A stretch of DNA of 36,250 nt, taken from positions 1 to 36,250 of the forward strand of contig NZAZ01000117.1 in NCBI GenBank assembly GCA_002686255.1, read 5' to 3'. Positions 17,135-26,011 of the stretch are shown here, piece after piece. The stretch's first letter is position 1. Every line of letters starts with the position of its first letter. The notes beneath the pieces are model-generated. The model made no database searches. It was given only the letters and a program-made list of their open reading frames with translations, and had not been told where the DNA came from. The position numbers and the translations under genes were made by a program. Source of the DNA: Rhodospirillaceae bacterium (GTDB lineage: Bacteria; Pseudomonadota; Alphaproteobacteria; Rhodospirillales; Casp-alpha2).

Positions 17135-20100
17135 GCAGGAAACCGGCCTTGACGGCGGCCCAGGTCGTCGCCGCCGACCCGACCCAGCCGGTCTGGGTTT
17201 CGGCCAACGCCGGCACCGGCAAGACCCATGTGCTGATCGAAAGGATTCTGCGGCTGCTGTTGGCCGCCACGCCGCCGGGCAAGATCCTGTGCCTGACCTA
17301 CACCAAGGCGGCGGCGGCCGAAGTCGCCACCCGGTTGAGCACCCGCCTCGGCCATTGGGCGGCCGGCGGCGACAAGGCCCTGGCCAGGGACCTGAAAAAA
17401 CTGTTGGGAAAACCGGCCTCTACGATGGAGACGGAGAGAGCCCGCACCCTGTTCGCCGCCACCCTGGAAACGCCCGAAGGGCTGCGCATCCGCACCATCC
17501 ATTCGTTTTCGGAATCGCTGTTGGGGCGGTTCCCGGTGGAGGCCAGGCTGGCGCCGCATTTTTCGGTCCTCGACGAACGCCGGGCCCGGGAAATCCGCAT
17601 CGAGGCCCGGGACCGGCTGTTGGCCGGCGGCGCGGCGGCGGGACCGGCCGGCGAGGCGCTGTCCCGTCTCGCCGGGATGCTCAACGCCGAGGATTTTTCC
17701 AAGCTCATGGCGGAACTGGACAAAAAGCGCCAAAAGCTGAGGCAAGGGACGGCACGGGCCGGCGGCCTCGAAGGGCTGATCGCCGAAACCCGCCGCGGCC
17801 TCGGCCTAAAACCGGACGACACCCGTGACATGGTTCTCGACGCCGCCGCCGAAGGCGCGTTCGACCGGGAGGCGCTAACGAACGCCGCCAACGCCCTCGA
17901 CGAGGGCAAACAGTCCGACAAGGACCGGGCCGCCCAAATCCGCGATTGGCTGGAGAAAGAAGCCCCGGCAAGGGCGGAAATTTTCGCCTCGGCTTACGCG
18001 CCGGTTTTCCTCACCCAGGACGGCAAGCCGAGAAAGTCCCTGATGACCAAGAAACCCCGGGAAGCCCACCCCAAGGCGCTGGACGCTCTGGAGGTCGAAC
18101 AGGACCGGGTGGCGGCGGTGCTGGACCGCCTGAAGGCGGTGGCCCTGGCCGAGGCGACGGCGGCGCTTTTGGTCGTCGGCATGGCGTTGATCGACGCCTA
18201 TGAGGCGATCAAGAAGACCCGCGCCCTGCTCGATTACGACGACCTGATCGAAAAGGCCGGCAGGCTATTGGCAAGCGGGGACGGGGTGTCGTGGGTCCAT
18301 TACAAGCTCGACGGCGGTATCGACCACATCCTGGTCGACGAGGCCCAGGACACCAGTCCCGCCCAATGGCAGGTGATCAAAAGACTGGCCGGGGACTTCT
18401 ATGCCGGCGAAGGCGCCGGCGAGGGTGAAAGGCCGCTGGCGCGCACCGTTTTCGCCGTCGGCGACGAGAAACAGTCCATCTACAGTTTCCAGGACGCCGA
18501 CCCGGCGTACTTCGGCCTCATGCGCGATCATTTCCGCGCAACCGTGGCCAATGCCGGCGGGCGGTTGCAGGAGGTGGAACTGGAACGGTCCTACCGTTCC
18601 GCCCCGGCGGTGCTTTCCGTCGTCGACGATATCTTCGCTTCGGAGACGGCCGCCGACGGCCTGACCTGGGACGACAAGCCGATTCACCACCACACCAACC
18701 GCGACGGCCAGGGCGGCGTGGTCGAACTGTGGCCGGCGTTGAGCCCCGAAGACGCACCGGCGCCTAAGCCCTGGGACGCGCCGTTGGACCAGATGTCCGC
18801 CCAAAGCCCGGAAGCACGGCTGATCGAAAAGATCGCCGACGGGATCGCCGGCTGGCTGGAGAGCGGGGAAATCCTGGAATCGGCGGCGCGGCCCATCACC
18901 CCCGGCGATATCATGATCCTGGTCCGCACCCGCGGCAGCTTCGCCGACCGGATGGTCAGGGCGCTCAAGCGCCGGGGCATCGGCGTCACCGGGCGCGACC
19001 GGCTGAAGCTGATGGACCACCTGGCGGTCATGGACCTGGTGGCGTCCGGGCGCTTCGCACTACTGCCCGATGACGATTTGAACACCGCGGCCGTGCTCAA
19101 GGGGCCGTTCGTCGAATTCGACGACGACGTCCTTTTCGGCCTCGCCCACGGCCGCAAGGGAACGCTGTGGCGGACCCTCGGGAAGCGCCGGGACGAAAAA
19201 CCGGAATTTATCTCGGCCCGGGAAACCCTCGGCCGCCTTCTCGCCGCCGCCGACAGGACCCCCCCTTACGAGTTCTATGCCCGTCTTTTGGGGCCCGGCG
19301 GCGGGCGGCGGGACCTCATCGCCCACCTGGGCCCCGAGGCGGGCGAGCCGATCGACGAGTTCCTAGGCCTCGCCCTGGATTTCGAACGCGACCATCAGCC
19401 GTCGTTGGAGGGATTCCTGCACTGGCTGGAATCAGGCGAGACCGAGGTCAAGCGCGAGATGGAAAGCGGCCGCGACGAGGTCCGGGTGCTGACCGTTCAC
19501 GGCGCCAAGGGCCTGGAGGCGCCCATCGTGTTCCTGCCCGACACCTGTACGCTGCCCGGCGAAAGGATGGACCCCCATATCCACTGGGCCGGGAACGGGG
19601 ATGGGGCCGGGGACGGGGGCGATGAATTCGTGCTGTGGCGCCCGTCCAAGAGGGACGAGGAAAAAATTTCCGCCGACCTGCACGAAAAGGCGCGGCTTCG
19701 GATCGAGCGGGAATACCGGCGGCTTCTTTACGTCGCCATGACCCGGGCCCGCGACCGGCTTTACGTCTGCGGCTGGCACACCGGAAAAAACCGCAAGGAC
19801 GGGTGCTGGTACGACCTGGTGGAACCGGCAATGCAAAAGAAAGGCGAGGAAGCAACCCTGGAAACGGGCGAAACCGTCTGGCGGCATCAGAGCCCGCAAA
19901 AGGCGAAACCCGACGGCGAAAAGACGCCCTCTCCGGCCCCGGACACCGAAGCGCCGCCCGATTGGGCGCTGGCGCCGCCCCGGCCGGAGCCGGAACCGTC
20001 CCGCCCCCTGGCGCCGTCCCGGCCGTCCGACGATGACCCAAGCGTGATCTCGCCCCTGGGACCAGACGGGGGCGACGACGGGGGCGCGCGGTTCAAGCGC

Positions 20101-20592
20101 GGGCTTTTGATCCACCGGCTGTTGCAGAGCCTGCCGGACCTTGCCCCCGGCGAGCGGCAGGCCCAGGGCAGGGCCTATCTGTCGCGGCCGGTCCATGACC
20201 TGGGACCCGGCGAGCAGGACGAAATCCTGGCCGAAACCCTGGGCGTTCTCACGCACCCGGACCACGCCGGCCTGTTCGGCCCCGGAAGCCTGGCCGAAGT
20301 GCCGATCACCGGCATCGTTGGGGGAAAGGACGGCGTCCACGTTCTGTCGGGGCAGGTGGACCGGTTGTTGGTGACCGAAGAGGCCGTTTCGGTCATCGAC
20401 TTCAAGACCAACCGGCCGCCGCCGGAGACCGAATCGGACGTCGATCCCCGCTATCTTCGCCAGATGGCGGCCTACCGGAACGCGCTTCGGGAAATCTATC
20501 CCGGCCGGCCGGTCCGCGCCGTTCTGTTGTGGACCCTGGGCCCCAGGCTGATGTCGTTAAGCGACGCCATTTTGGACGCTTCGGCACCTTGA
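17131..20592 (+). CDS. addA: Double-strand break repair helicase AddA
   Basis: This 1153-residue UvrD/RecB-type helicase-nuclease is the motor of AddAB. Walker A ANAGTGKT is at residues 25-32. It has the DExx motif VDEAQDTSPAQW, a motif V region HGAKGLEAPIVFLPDT and motif VI RLLYVAMTRARDRLYVCG. A C-terminal nuclease domain contains VDRLL and VIDFKTNRPPP. A Pro-rich linker lies at about 925-985, between helicase and nuclease parts. It is translationally coupled to addB by ATGA. Upstream open sequence in the same frame overlaps addB and is not part of the protein. Confidence 0.95.
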   Translation: MSRKPALTAAQVVAADPTQPVWVSANAGTGKTHVLIERILRLLLAATPPGKILCLTYTKAAAAEVATRLSTRLGHWAAGGDKALARDLKKLLGKPASTMETERARTLFAATLETPEGLRIRTIHSFSESLLGRFPVEARLAPHFSVLDERRAREIRIEARDRLLAGGAAAGPAGEALSRLAGMLNAEDFSKLMAELDKKRQKLRQGTARAGGLEGLIAETRRGLGLKPDDTRDMVLDAAAEGAFDREALTNAANALDEGKQSDKDRAAQIRDWLEKEAPARAEIFASAYAPVFLTQDGKPRKSLMTKKPREAHPKALDALEVEQDRVAAVLDRLKAVALAEATAALLVVGMALIDAYEAIKKTRALLDYDDLIEKAGRLLASGDGVSWVHYKLDGGIDHILVDEAQDTSPAQWQVIKRLAGDFYAGEGAGEGERPLARTVFAVGDEKQSIYSFQDADPAYFGLMRDHFRATVANAGGRLQEVELERSYRSAPAVLSVVDDIFASETAADGLTWDDKPIHHHTNRDGQGGVVELWPALSPEDAPAPKPWDAPLDQMSAQSPEARLIEKIADGIAGWLESGEILESAARPITPGDIMILVRTRGSFADRMVRALKRRGIGVTGRDRLKLMDHLAVMDLVASGRFALLPDDDLNTAAVLKGPFVEFDDDVLFGLAHGRKGTLWRTLGKRRDEKPEFISARETLGRLLAAADRTPPYEFYARLLGPGGGRRDLIAHLGPEAGEPIDEFLGLALDFERDHQPSLEGFLHWLESGETEVKREMESGRDEVRVLTVHGAKGLEAPIVFLPDTCTLPGERMDPHIHWAGNGDGAGDGGDEFVLWRPSKRDEEKISADLHEKARLRIEREYRRLLYVAMTRARDRLYVCGWHTGKNRKDGCWYDLVEPAMQKKGEEATLETGETVWRHQSPQKAKPDGEKTPSPAPDTEAPPDWALAPPRPEPEPSRPLAPSRPSDDDPSVISPLGPDGGDDGGARFKRGLLIHRLLQSLPDLAPGERQAQGRAYLSRPVHDLGPGEQDEILAETLGVLTHPDHAGLFGPGSLAEVPITGIVGGKDGVHVLSGQVDRLLVTEEAVSVIDFKTNRPPPETESDVDPRYLRQMAAYRNALREIYPGRPVRAVLLWTLGPRLMSLSDAILDASAP

Positions 20593-20694
20593 CGCATGGG
20601 CGGGCGCTGCTTAGATTCAACGGCAACGGCAAGCAAAAAAAATCCGCAATCCTGGGGCGGATATTTTGTTCTGAGGATTGATAGGATTGAATAA

Positions 20695-21012
20695 ATGCCA
20701 AAACACGTCACCGACGGCTCCTTTGACGAAGACGTCCTGAATTCACAAAGTCCGGTCCTGGTCGATTTCTGGGCCGAATGGTGCGGGCCCTGCCTGCAGA
20801 TCGCGCCGGCGCTCGAGGAACTGGACACCGAGATGGGCGACCGGATGACGGTGGCCAAGCTCAATATCGACGAAAACCCGATGACGCCGTCCAAATACGG
20901 AGTCCGGGGAATCCCGACCCTGATCCTGTTCAAGGGCGGCGAGGTGGCGGCGACCAAGATCGGCGCCCTGCCGAAAGGCCAACTGACCAATTGGCTCGAA
21001 TCCGTCCTCTGA
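20695..21012 (+). CDS. trxA: Thioredoxin
   Basis: A 105-residue cytoplasmic thioredoxin with a single Trx domain. The active site WCGPC is at residues 29-33 (Cys30, Cys33), with the cis-proline segment [12 protein letters not shown]. The residue after the active site is Leu34 where most thioredoxins have Lys or Arg (WCGPCK), an atypical but not inactivating choice. It follows addA after 102 bp, with AGGATT upstream of ATG 20695. Synteny addA-trxA-folC is common in alphaproteobacteria, but here a gloB/metal block separates trxA from folC. Confidence 0.95.
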   Translation: MPKHVTDGSFDEDVLNSQSPVLVDFWAEWCGPCLQIAPALEELDTEMGDRMTVAKLNIDENPMTPSKYGVRGIPTLILFKGGEVAATKIGALPKGQLTNWLESVL

Positions 21013-21030
21013 CGGTTTAAAACTAATGAG

Positions 21031-21690
21031 TTAACGGATTTCAGACCCCGTCCCGGTGGCGGGGTTCTTCGTTGGCGATCTCAAATCCTGCAATTCTCCC
21101 CGGGCCAGGCGCAGGATGGCGACCGAGCTTGAAAGCGCGAGGGTGGCGATGACGGCGCCGACGGCCAAATCCGGCCACCCGGTGCCGGACGCCCAGACGC
21201 CGCTCGCCGCCGCGATTACGGCGAGGTTGGCGATGGCGTCGTTGCGGCTGCACAGCCACACCGAGCGCATGTTGCTGTCGCCCCGGCGGTAACGGTAGAG
21301 CAGCCCCGCCGAGATGACGTTAGCGGCCAGGGCCAGGGCGCCGACGCTGCCCATGATGGCGGCGCTGGGCAGCGAGCCTTGAAGCCAGTGGTAAACCGTC
21401 ATGCCGATGACCCAGAACCCGAAGCCGCCCATGGCCAGGCCCTTGATCATCGCCGCCCCGGCCCGCCAGCGGATGCTCATGCCGAGCACCATCAGGGTCA
21501 TGGCGTAGGTGGTGGAATCGCCCAGGAAATCCAGCGCGTCGGCCTGCAAGGCCACCGACTTGCCCCACACCCCGGCCGTCATCTCGGCGACGAACATGGC
21601 AGCGTTGATGGCCAGCACCGCCCACAAAGCGCGGCGGTAGACCTTGAGAACAGGTGTATCATCACCGGGCGTTCCGCAACACGTGGACAT
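21031..21690 (-). CDS. Cation diffusion facilitator-like transporter without C-terminal domain
   Basis: This 219-residue membrane protein has about six membrane segments. It opens with MSTCCGT, a possible metal-binding N-terminus. TM2 carries DALDFLGD, giving Asp54-xxx-Asp58, as in the YiiP transport site. The TM5 counterpart is CSRND (Cys147-xxx-Asp151), with Cys in place of the usual His. After the last membrane segment only about 25 residues remain, so the cytoplasmic regulatory domain of most CDF proteins is absent; short CDFs of this kind are known. It is encoded one base after an ArsR sensor gene, so export of zinc or a similar divalent metal is likely (inference). Confidence 0.85.
   Translation of the reverse strand: MSTCCGTPGDDTPVLKVYRRALWAVLAINAAMFVAEMTAGVWGKSVALQADALDFLGDSTTYAMTLMVLGMSIRWRAGAAMIKGLAMGGFGFWVIGMTVYHWLQGSLPSAAIMGSVGALALAANVISAGLLYRYRRGDSNMRSVWLCSRNDAIANLAVIAAASGVWASGTGWPDLAVGAVIATLALSSSVAILRLARGELQDLRSPTKNPATGTGSEIR
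21045..21070 (+). terminator. Possible trxA terminator inside the 3' end of the convergent gene
   Basis: ACCCCG (21045-21050) pairs with CGGGGT (21060-21065) around a 9-nt loop, followed by TCTTCG. It lies 33 bp after the trxA stop and inside the last codons of the convergent transporter. The T-tract is weak. Confidence 0.3.
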
Positions 21691-21691
21691 G

Positions 21692-21991
21692 TTATGCGTC
21701 CTCGTGGTGCGGTTCGGCGACGTGCTCGATCATATCCTTAAGGATGCAATCCACATGATCGTCGGCGGTGGCGTAAAAGACCCGTTTGCCGCGGCGTTCG
21801 GCCCGGACCAGCCGCGCCGTCTTCAACAGCCGCAGATGGTGGCTGACCAGGGAAGCGGAAACACCGACGGTTTCGGCGATTTCGCCCACGTTGCGGGGTT
21901 CCTCCAGGCAACAGGTAACGATTCGAAGCCGCGTCGGGTCCCCGAGCAGATGGAATATTTCCGCGATTTCGATGGCTTGGTCCGCGACCAC
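21692..21991 (-). CDS. ArsR/SmtB-family metal-sensing repressor
   Basis: A 99-residue winged-helix repressor with the recognition helix in GVSASLVSHHLRLLKTARLV. Near the C-terminus, Asp77, His79, His90 and Glu93 follow the DxH-x10-HxxE spacing of the alpha-5 zinc site of SmtB/CzrA-type sensors. The alpha-3 ELCxC motif is absent (it reads GEIAE), so the alpha-5 site is probably the sensing site. Cys27-Cys28 lie in an earlier helix. The start is GTG 21991, with AGGAGG well placed upstream. An ATG at 21995 is in another frame. It is expected to repress itself and the transporter behind it until metal binds. Confidence 0.92.
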   Translation of the reverse strand: MVADQAIEIAEIFHLLGDPTRLRIVTCCLEEPRNVGEIAETVGVSASLVSHHLRLLKTARLVRAERRGKRVFYATADDHVDCILKDMIEHVAEPHHEDA

Positions 21992-22011
21992 GCATGCCTC
22001 CTCGTAAAACT

Positions 22012-22043
22012 ACAAACAACTGAACATATATTTAATTGTTTGT
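22012..22043 (-). promoter_or_regulatory. Putative ArsR operator/promoter
   Basis: An AT-rich island in GC-rich DNA directly upstream of the arsR-type gene. ACAAACAA (22012-22019) and TTGTTTGT (22036-22043) form a perfect 8-bp inverted repeat around a 16-bp AT-rich centre that contains TGAACATATATT. Position and dyad symmetry suit an ArsR-family operator. Which metal it responds to cannot be read from the site. Confidence 0.5.
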
Positions 22044-22099
22044 CTAGCGTGATTTGGAGAGAACCGGCGGGGACGACGGCGGGGTCGGGGGAAGGACGC

Positions 22100-22891
22100 C
22101 TACCAATCGTTGCGCAGCATTCTGAGCTTCACGAACACCGTCTTCGGGTCGGGGTCTTCGGGAAGGTCGTCGAAGATTTCCCGGAGCGCCGCGATCACCG
22201 ACGGGCTGTGCAGGCGGAAGAAGGTGTTGATCTCTTTCTCCAGGGCGAGCGTCGACACCAGGGCGCTGTCCGGGTCCTGGTCCCCGATCTCGTCCAGCAG
22301 CGTTTTGGCGCGCCCGTTGTCGGGCTCGCGGTCGAGGGTGAATTCAAGGTTGTTGGCGATGTAGTCGTGGCCGGGGTAGATCAGCGTCTCGTCCGGCAGC
22401 TTCGCCAGTTGCGTGGCGAAGGTTTGGTAAAGCTCTTCCGGGTGGCCGCCGCCCGTGCAATTGCCGGCGCCGGCGTTGAACAGCGTGTCGCCGCAAAAAA
22501 GCGACGGCTGGTCGGTGCGCGACAGCAGGCAGACGTGGCTCATGGTGTGGCCGGGGGTGTCCAGGCATTCCAGCTCCACCGTGTTGCCGACCTTGATCAT
22601 GTCGCCGGCGCCGAGTCCCCGGTCGATGCCCGGGATGCTCCCCTTGGCACCGGCGTGGGCCAGCAGCTTGGCGCCGGTCGCCTTAATCACCGCCCCGTTG
22701 CCGCCGGTGTGATCGCCGTGTTCGTGGGTGTTCAGCACCTGGGTGATGGACCAGCCACGGTCCCGGGCCAGGCTTAAGCACTTCCGATGATCGAGGGGAT
22801 CGACGGCCAGGGCGTCGCCGGTTTCCGGACAGACGATCAGGTAGTTGAAGTTGCGGTACGCGTTTCCGGTCCAGATTTGCTCGACGATCAT
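22100..22891 (-). CDS. gloB: Hydroxyacylglutathione hydrolase (glyoxalase II)
   Basis: This 263-residue metallo-beta-lactamase-fold enzyme hydrolyses S-lactoylglutathione to lactate and glutathione in methylglyoxal detoxification. The binuclear metal site is THEHGDHTGG (His56, His58, Asp60, His61), with His115 in TPGHTMSH, Asp135 in CGDTLFNAGAGNC and the late His in YPGHDYIANN. The C-terminal end KLRMLRNDW is typical of GloB. GGAGG precedes ATG 22891. It lies 30 bp behind folC on the same strand and 108 bp ahead of the arsR gene. Confidence 0.93.
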   Translation of the reverse strand: MIVEQIWTGNAYRNFNYLIVCPETGDALAVDPLDHRKCLSLARDRGWSITQVLNTHEHGDHTGGNGAVIKATGAKLLAHAGAKGSIPGIDRGLGAGDMIKVGNTVELECLDTPGHTMSHVCLLSRTDQPSLFCGDTLFNAGAGNCTGGGHPEELYQTFATQLAKLPDETLIYPGHDYIANNLEFTLDREPDNGRAKTLLDEIGDQDPDSALVSTLALEKEINTFFRLHSPSVIAALREIFDDLPEDPDPKTVFVKLRMLRNDW

Positions 22892-22921
22892 GGCCGCCTC
22901 CGTTGTTGCGCGGCTCCGAAT

Positions 22922-24214
22922 CTACGTGTTCTCACCGCTGTCCGCCAGCACCAACCCGGCCAGATAGAGCGAACCGGCGATCAGCACCCGGGCCGGGCCG
23001 GGCTCGATGCGGGCGATTTCGCGGAGCGCTTCTTTCAGGTCAACGGCCGGGGTGGCGTTGAATCCCGAACTTTTGACGATCGCGGCCAGTTCATCGGCGC
23101 CGAAGGCGGCCTCGGTGCAGGGAATGTCGACCGTCCGCAGGGAATAAAGATACGGCCTGAGCGGCTCCAGGAAGGCCGCCGGGTCCTTGGTGTTCAACAT
23201 GCCGAGGATCAGGTGCAGCGGCATCCCGTCGCGCTCCGCCAGCCACGACGCCAGGGCGTCGGCAGCCCCCTTGTTGTGGCCGCCATCCAGCCACAGGGCG
23301 AATTCGTGGCCCAACTGGCCGCGCAGCAGCCCGCGCCGGATCCGTTGCAGCCGCGCCGGCCATTCGGCATTCCTGAAGCCTTCGGAAATGGCGTCGTCGG
23401 AGAGGTTAAACCCTTCGAGGTGATCCAGCGCCGCCACCGCGACGCCGGCGTTATGGGCCTGATGGGGGCCTTCAAGGCCGGGCCGGGACAGGTGGCGGAT
23501 GTGGCCGCCCAGGTTGACGGTCATTTCCTCCAACCCGAAACGGATGGTCCAGTCCATGTCCCCGACGACAAGCGGCGCGCCCACCTCATCCGCCATTTCG
23601 GCGATGGCGTCCATGGCCTCGTCGGGCTGGCGGGCGACGATGCAGGAAACCCCGGGCTTGAGAATCCCGGCCTTTTCGGCGGCGATTTCGGTGAGCGTAT
23701 CGCCCAGGTACTGCTGATGGTCCATGGATACCGGCATGATTATCGTGAGCGCCGCTTCGCGGATGGTGTTGGTGGCGTCGAACCGGCCGCCGAGCCCGGT
23801 TTCCAACAGCACGAGGTCGGCGGGAGTGCGGGAAAAGGCCAGGAACGCGGCGACGGTGGTGATCTCGAAAAAAGTGATCGGGCGGCCCTTGTTGGCCTCC
23901 TCGCAGACTTCCAGGATCTCGCTCAGGCTTTCGTCGTCGATGACCTGGCCGGCCACCCGGATGCGTTCGTTGAAGCGCACCAGATGGGGCGAGGTATAGA
24001 CATGCACCTTGGTGCCGGCGGCTTCCAGGGCGCTTCGCATCAGCGCGATCACCGAGCCCTTGCCGTTGGTGCCCGAAACGTGGACGACGGGCGGCATTTT
24101 CATGTGCGGCGCGCCCAGTTCGTCCAACAGCTTCCGCGCCCGGTCGAGCTTGAGGTCGATCAGTTTCGGGTACAGGCCCTGAAGACGCTCAAGGATGGGT
24201 TGCGGGTCGGCCAT
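22922..24214 (-). CDS. folC: Bifunctional folylpolyglutamate synthase/dihydrofolate synthase
   Basis: FolC of 430 residues adds glutamate to dihydropteroate and to folates. The ATP loop VSGTNGKGSV covers residues 46-55. Other family segments are YTSPHLVRFNERI, LLETGLGGRFDATN, MDHQQYLGDTLTEIAAEKAGI and LDGGHNKGAA. The length is normal. ATG 24214 has AGGA upstream, and only 4 bp separate it from accD, giving the widespread trpF-trpB-trpA-accD-folC order. Confidence 0.95.
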   Translation of the reverse strand: MADPQPILERLQGLYPKLIDLKLDRARKLLDELGAPHMKMPPVVHVSGTNGKGSVIALMRSALEAAGTKVHVYTSPHLVRFNERIRVAGQVIDDESLSEILEVCEEANKGRPITFFEITTVAAFLAFSRTPADLVLLETGLGGRFDATNTIREAALTIIMPVSMDHQQYLGDTLTEIAAEKAGILKPGVSCIVARQPDEAMDAIAEMADEVGAPLVVGDMDWTIRFGLEEMTVNLGGHIRHLSRPGLEGPHQAHNAGVAVAALDHLEGFNLSDDAISEGFRNAEWPARLQRIRRGLLRGQLGHEFALWLDGGHNKGAADALASWLAERDGMPLHLILGMLNTKDPAAFLEPLRPYLYSLRTVDIPCTEAAFGADELAAIVKSSGFNATPAVDLKEALREIARIEPGPARVLIAGSLYLAGLVLADSGENT

Positions 24215-24218
24215 GGTC

Positions 24219-25154
24219 CTAATCCGGCGCAGGCGTTCTTCCTTTTTCCGGGTCCGCCGGCGCGTCGCTCTCGGCGTCCGGCATCGCCAGCACCTTACCC
24301 GGCGGCCCCTGGTTCTTGAGCAGCGACAGGACGCGGATCAAGGTGCCGCGCAGTTCACGGCGGTGCACGACCATGTCCACCATGCCGTGATCCAGCAGGT
24401 ATTCGGCGCGTTGGAAGCCTTCGGGCAGGGTCTCGCGGATGGTCTGTTCGATGACCCGGGCGCCGGCGAAACCGATCACCGCGCCGGGCTCGGCGATGGC
24501 GATGTCGCCGAGCATGGCGAACGACGCCGACACGCCGCCGGTGGTCGGATCGGAAAGGACGACGATATAGGGCAGGCCGGCTTCGCGGAGTTCCCCGATG
24601 GCGATGGTGGTGCGGGGCATCTGCATCAGCGATTGGATGCCTTCCTGCATGCGCGCGCCGCCCGACGACGAGACGACGATCAGGGCCGACCCCTGGACCA
24701 CGGCCAGCCGCGCCGCCGTCAGAACCCCCTCGCCGACGGCGAGGCCCATGGAGCCGCCCATGAACCCGAAATCGAGGGCCGCGATGACGACGCCGATGCC
24801 GCCTATCTTGCCGTGGGCGACCCTCAACGCGTCGTCGGCGCCGGTGGAATCCCGGGCTTCCTTGAGCCGTTCCGTATACTTGAGACGGTCGCGGAACTTC
24901 AGCGGATCTTCCGCCGTCCTGGGGACCTCGGCGGTCTTGTATTCGCCGCCGTCGAACAGCATTTGAAGCCTGAGCCGGGCCGGAAGCCGCATGTGGTGGC
25001 CGCAATGCTGACAGACGTGGAGGTGTTTCTCCAAATCCCGGTGAAAGATCATCTGCGAGCATTCCGAGCACTTGTGCCATAGGTTGTCGGGGAGGTCATT
25101 GCCGCCGACCAGCTTGCGGAGCTTCGGCCTGACGAAATTCTTGAGCCAGTTCAT
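24219..25154 (-). CDS. accD: Acetyl-CoA carboxylase carboxyltransferase beta subunit
   Basis: AccD of 311 residues, one half of the carboxyltransferase that makes malonyl-CoA. The N-terminal zinc ribbon has Cys29/Cys32 and Cys48/Cys51 (HKCSECSQMIF, HVCQHCGHH). The crotonase-fold body contains GFMGGSMG, SSSGGARMQEG and the segment around LSDPTTGGVSASFA. The C-terminal tail after about 285 is Pro/Asp-rich. AGGA lies upstream of ATG 25154. It is adjacent to trpA with an 11-bp gap. Confidence 0.96.
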   Translation of the reverse strand: MNWLKNFVRPKLRKLVGGNDLPDNLWHKCSECSQMIFHRDLEKHLHVCQHCGHHMRLPARLRLQMLFDGGEYKTAEVPRTAEDPLKFRDRLKYTERLKEARDSTGADDALRVAHGKIGGIGVVIAALDFGFMGGSMGLAVGEGVLTAARLAVVQGSALIVVSSSGGARMQEGIQSLMQMPRTTIAIGELREAGLPYIVVLSDPTTGGVSASFAMLGDIAIAEPGAVIGFAGARVIEQTIRETLPEGFQRAEYLLDHGMVDMVVHRRELRGTLIRVLSLLKNQGPPGKVLAMPDAESDAPADPEKGRTPAPD

Positions 25155-25165
25155 GGGGCTGGGTC

Positions 25166-26011
25166 CTAAGCCACCTTTTCGCCGGCGCCGCCGATCCCCG
25201 CCGCCAGGTCGGCCACCAGGTCCAGCAGTTTTTTCGCCACGCCTTCCTTGGCCTTGCCGTCGGCGTCCAGGTTGGCGGCGATGATATCGACCAGGGCCGA
25301 GCCGACCACGGCGGCGTCGGCAACGGACGCGATCTCGGCCGCTTGTTCCGGGGTCTTGATGCCGAAGCCGACGGCGATGGGAAGCTCGGTGTGCTTGCGG
25401 ATGCGCTTAAGCGCCGCCCCGACGTCGGTGATGTCGGCCGAGCGCGTGCCGGTGATGCCGGTGATGGAAACGTAATAGACGAAACCCGACGCGCGGGCGA
25501 CGATGACCGGCAGCCGGGCGTCGTCGGACGTCGGCGCGGTCAGGAAGATGAAGTCGATGCCGACGGCACGCGCCGGCCGCCAAAGCTCGTCCACCTCTTC
25601 CGGCGGCAGGTCGACGATGATCAGCCCGTCGACGCCGACGGCCTGGGCGTCGGCGGCAAAGGCATCGGCCCCGTATATGTATATGGGGTTGTAATAGCCC
25701 ATCAGCACCACCGGGGTGTCGTTGTCGGTCTTTCGGAACCCGGCAACCAAATCCAGGGTCTTCTTCAGCGTCATGCCGTTCTTCAGGGCGCGCAGCGAAC
25801 TAGCCTGGATGACCGGGCCGTCGGCCATGGGGTCCGAGAACGGCATGCCGAGCTCGATCAGGTCGGCGCCGGCGCCGGGCAGCCCAAAAAGGATTTCCCG
25901 GGACGTTTCCAGGTCCGGGTCGCCGGCGGTGACGAAAGTCACCAGGCCCGAGCGGCCACCGGCCTTGAGCGCGGCAAAACGTTTTCCGATGCGGGTTTCG
26001 GGGTTCGTCAT
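25166..26011 (-). CDS. trpA: Tryptophan synthase alpha chain
   Basis: TrpA of 281 residues cleaves indole-3-glycerol phosphate to indole in the TrpA-TrpB complex. It is a TIM barrel with TFVTAGDPD near the N-terminus and catalytic Glu53 and Asp64 in [15 protein letters not shown]. The phosphate-binding GFGIKTPEQ is also present. ATG 26011 overlaps the trpB stop (ATGA, 26008-26011), so the two subunits are translationally coupled. Longer readings back to 26185 cover trpB in the wrong frame. Confidence 0.96.
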   Translation of the reverse strand: MTNPETRIGKRFAALKAGGRSGLVTFVTAGDPDLETSREILFGLPGAGADLIELGMPFSDPMADGPVIQASSLRALKNGMTLKKTLDLVAGFRKTDNDTPVVLMGYYNPIYIYGADAFAADAQAVGVDGLIIVDLPPEEVDELWRPARAVGIDFIFLTAPTSDDARLPVIVARASGFVYYVSITGITGTRSADITDVGAALKRIRKHTELPIAVGFGIKTPEQAAEIASVADAAVVGSALVDIIAANLDADGKAKEGVAKKLLDLVADLAAGIGGAGEKVA

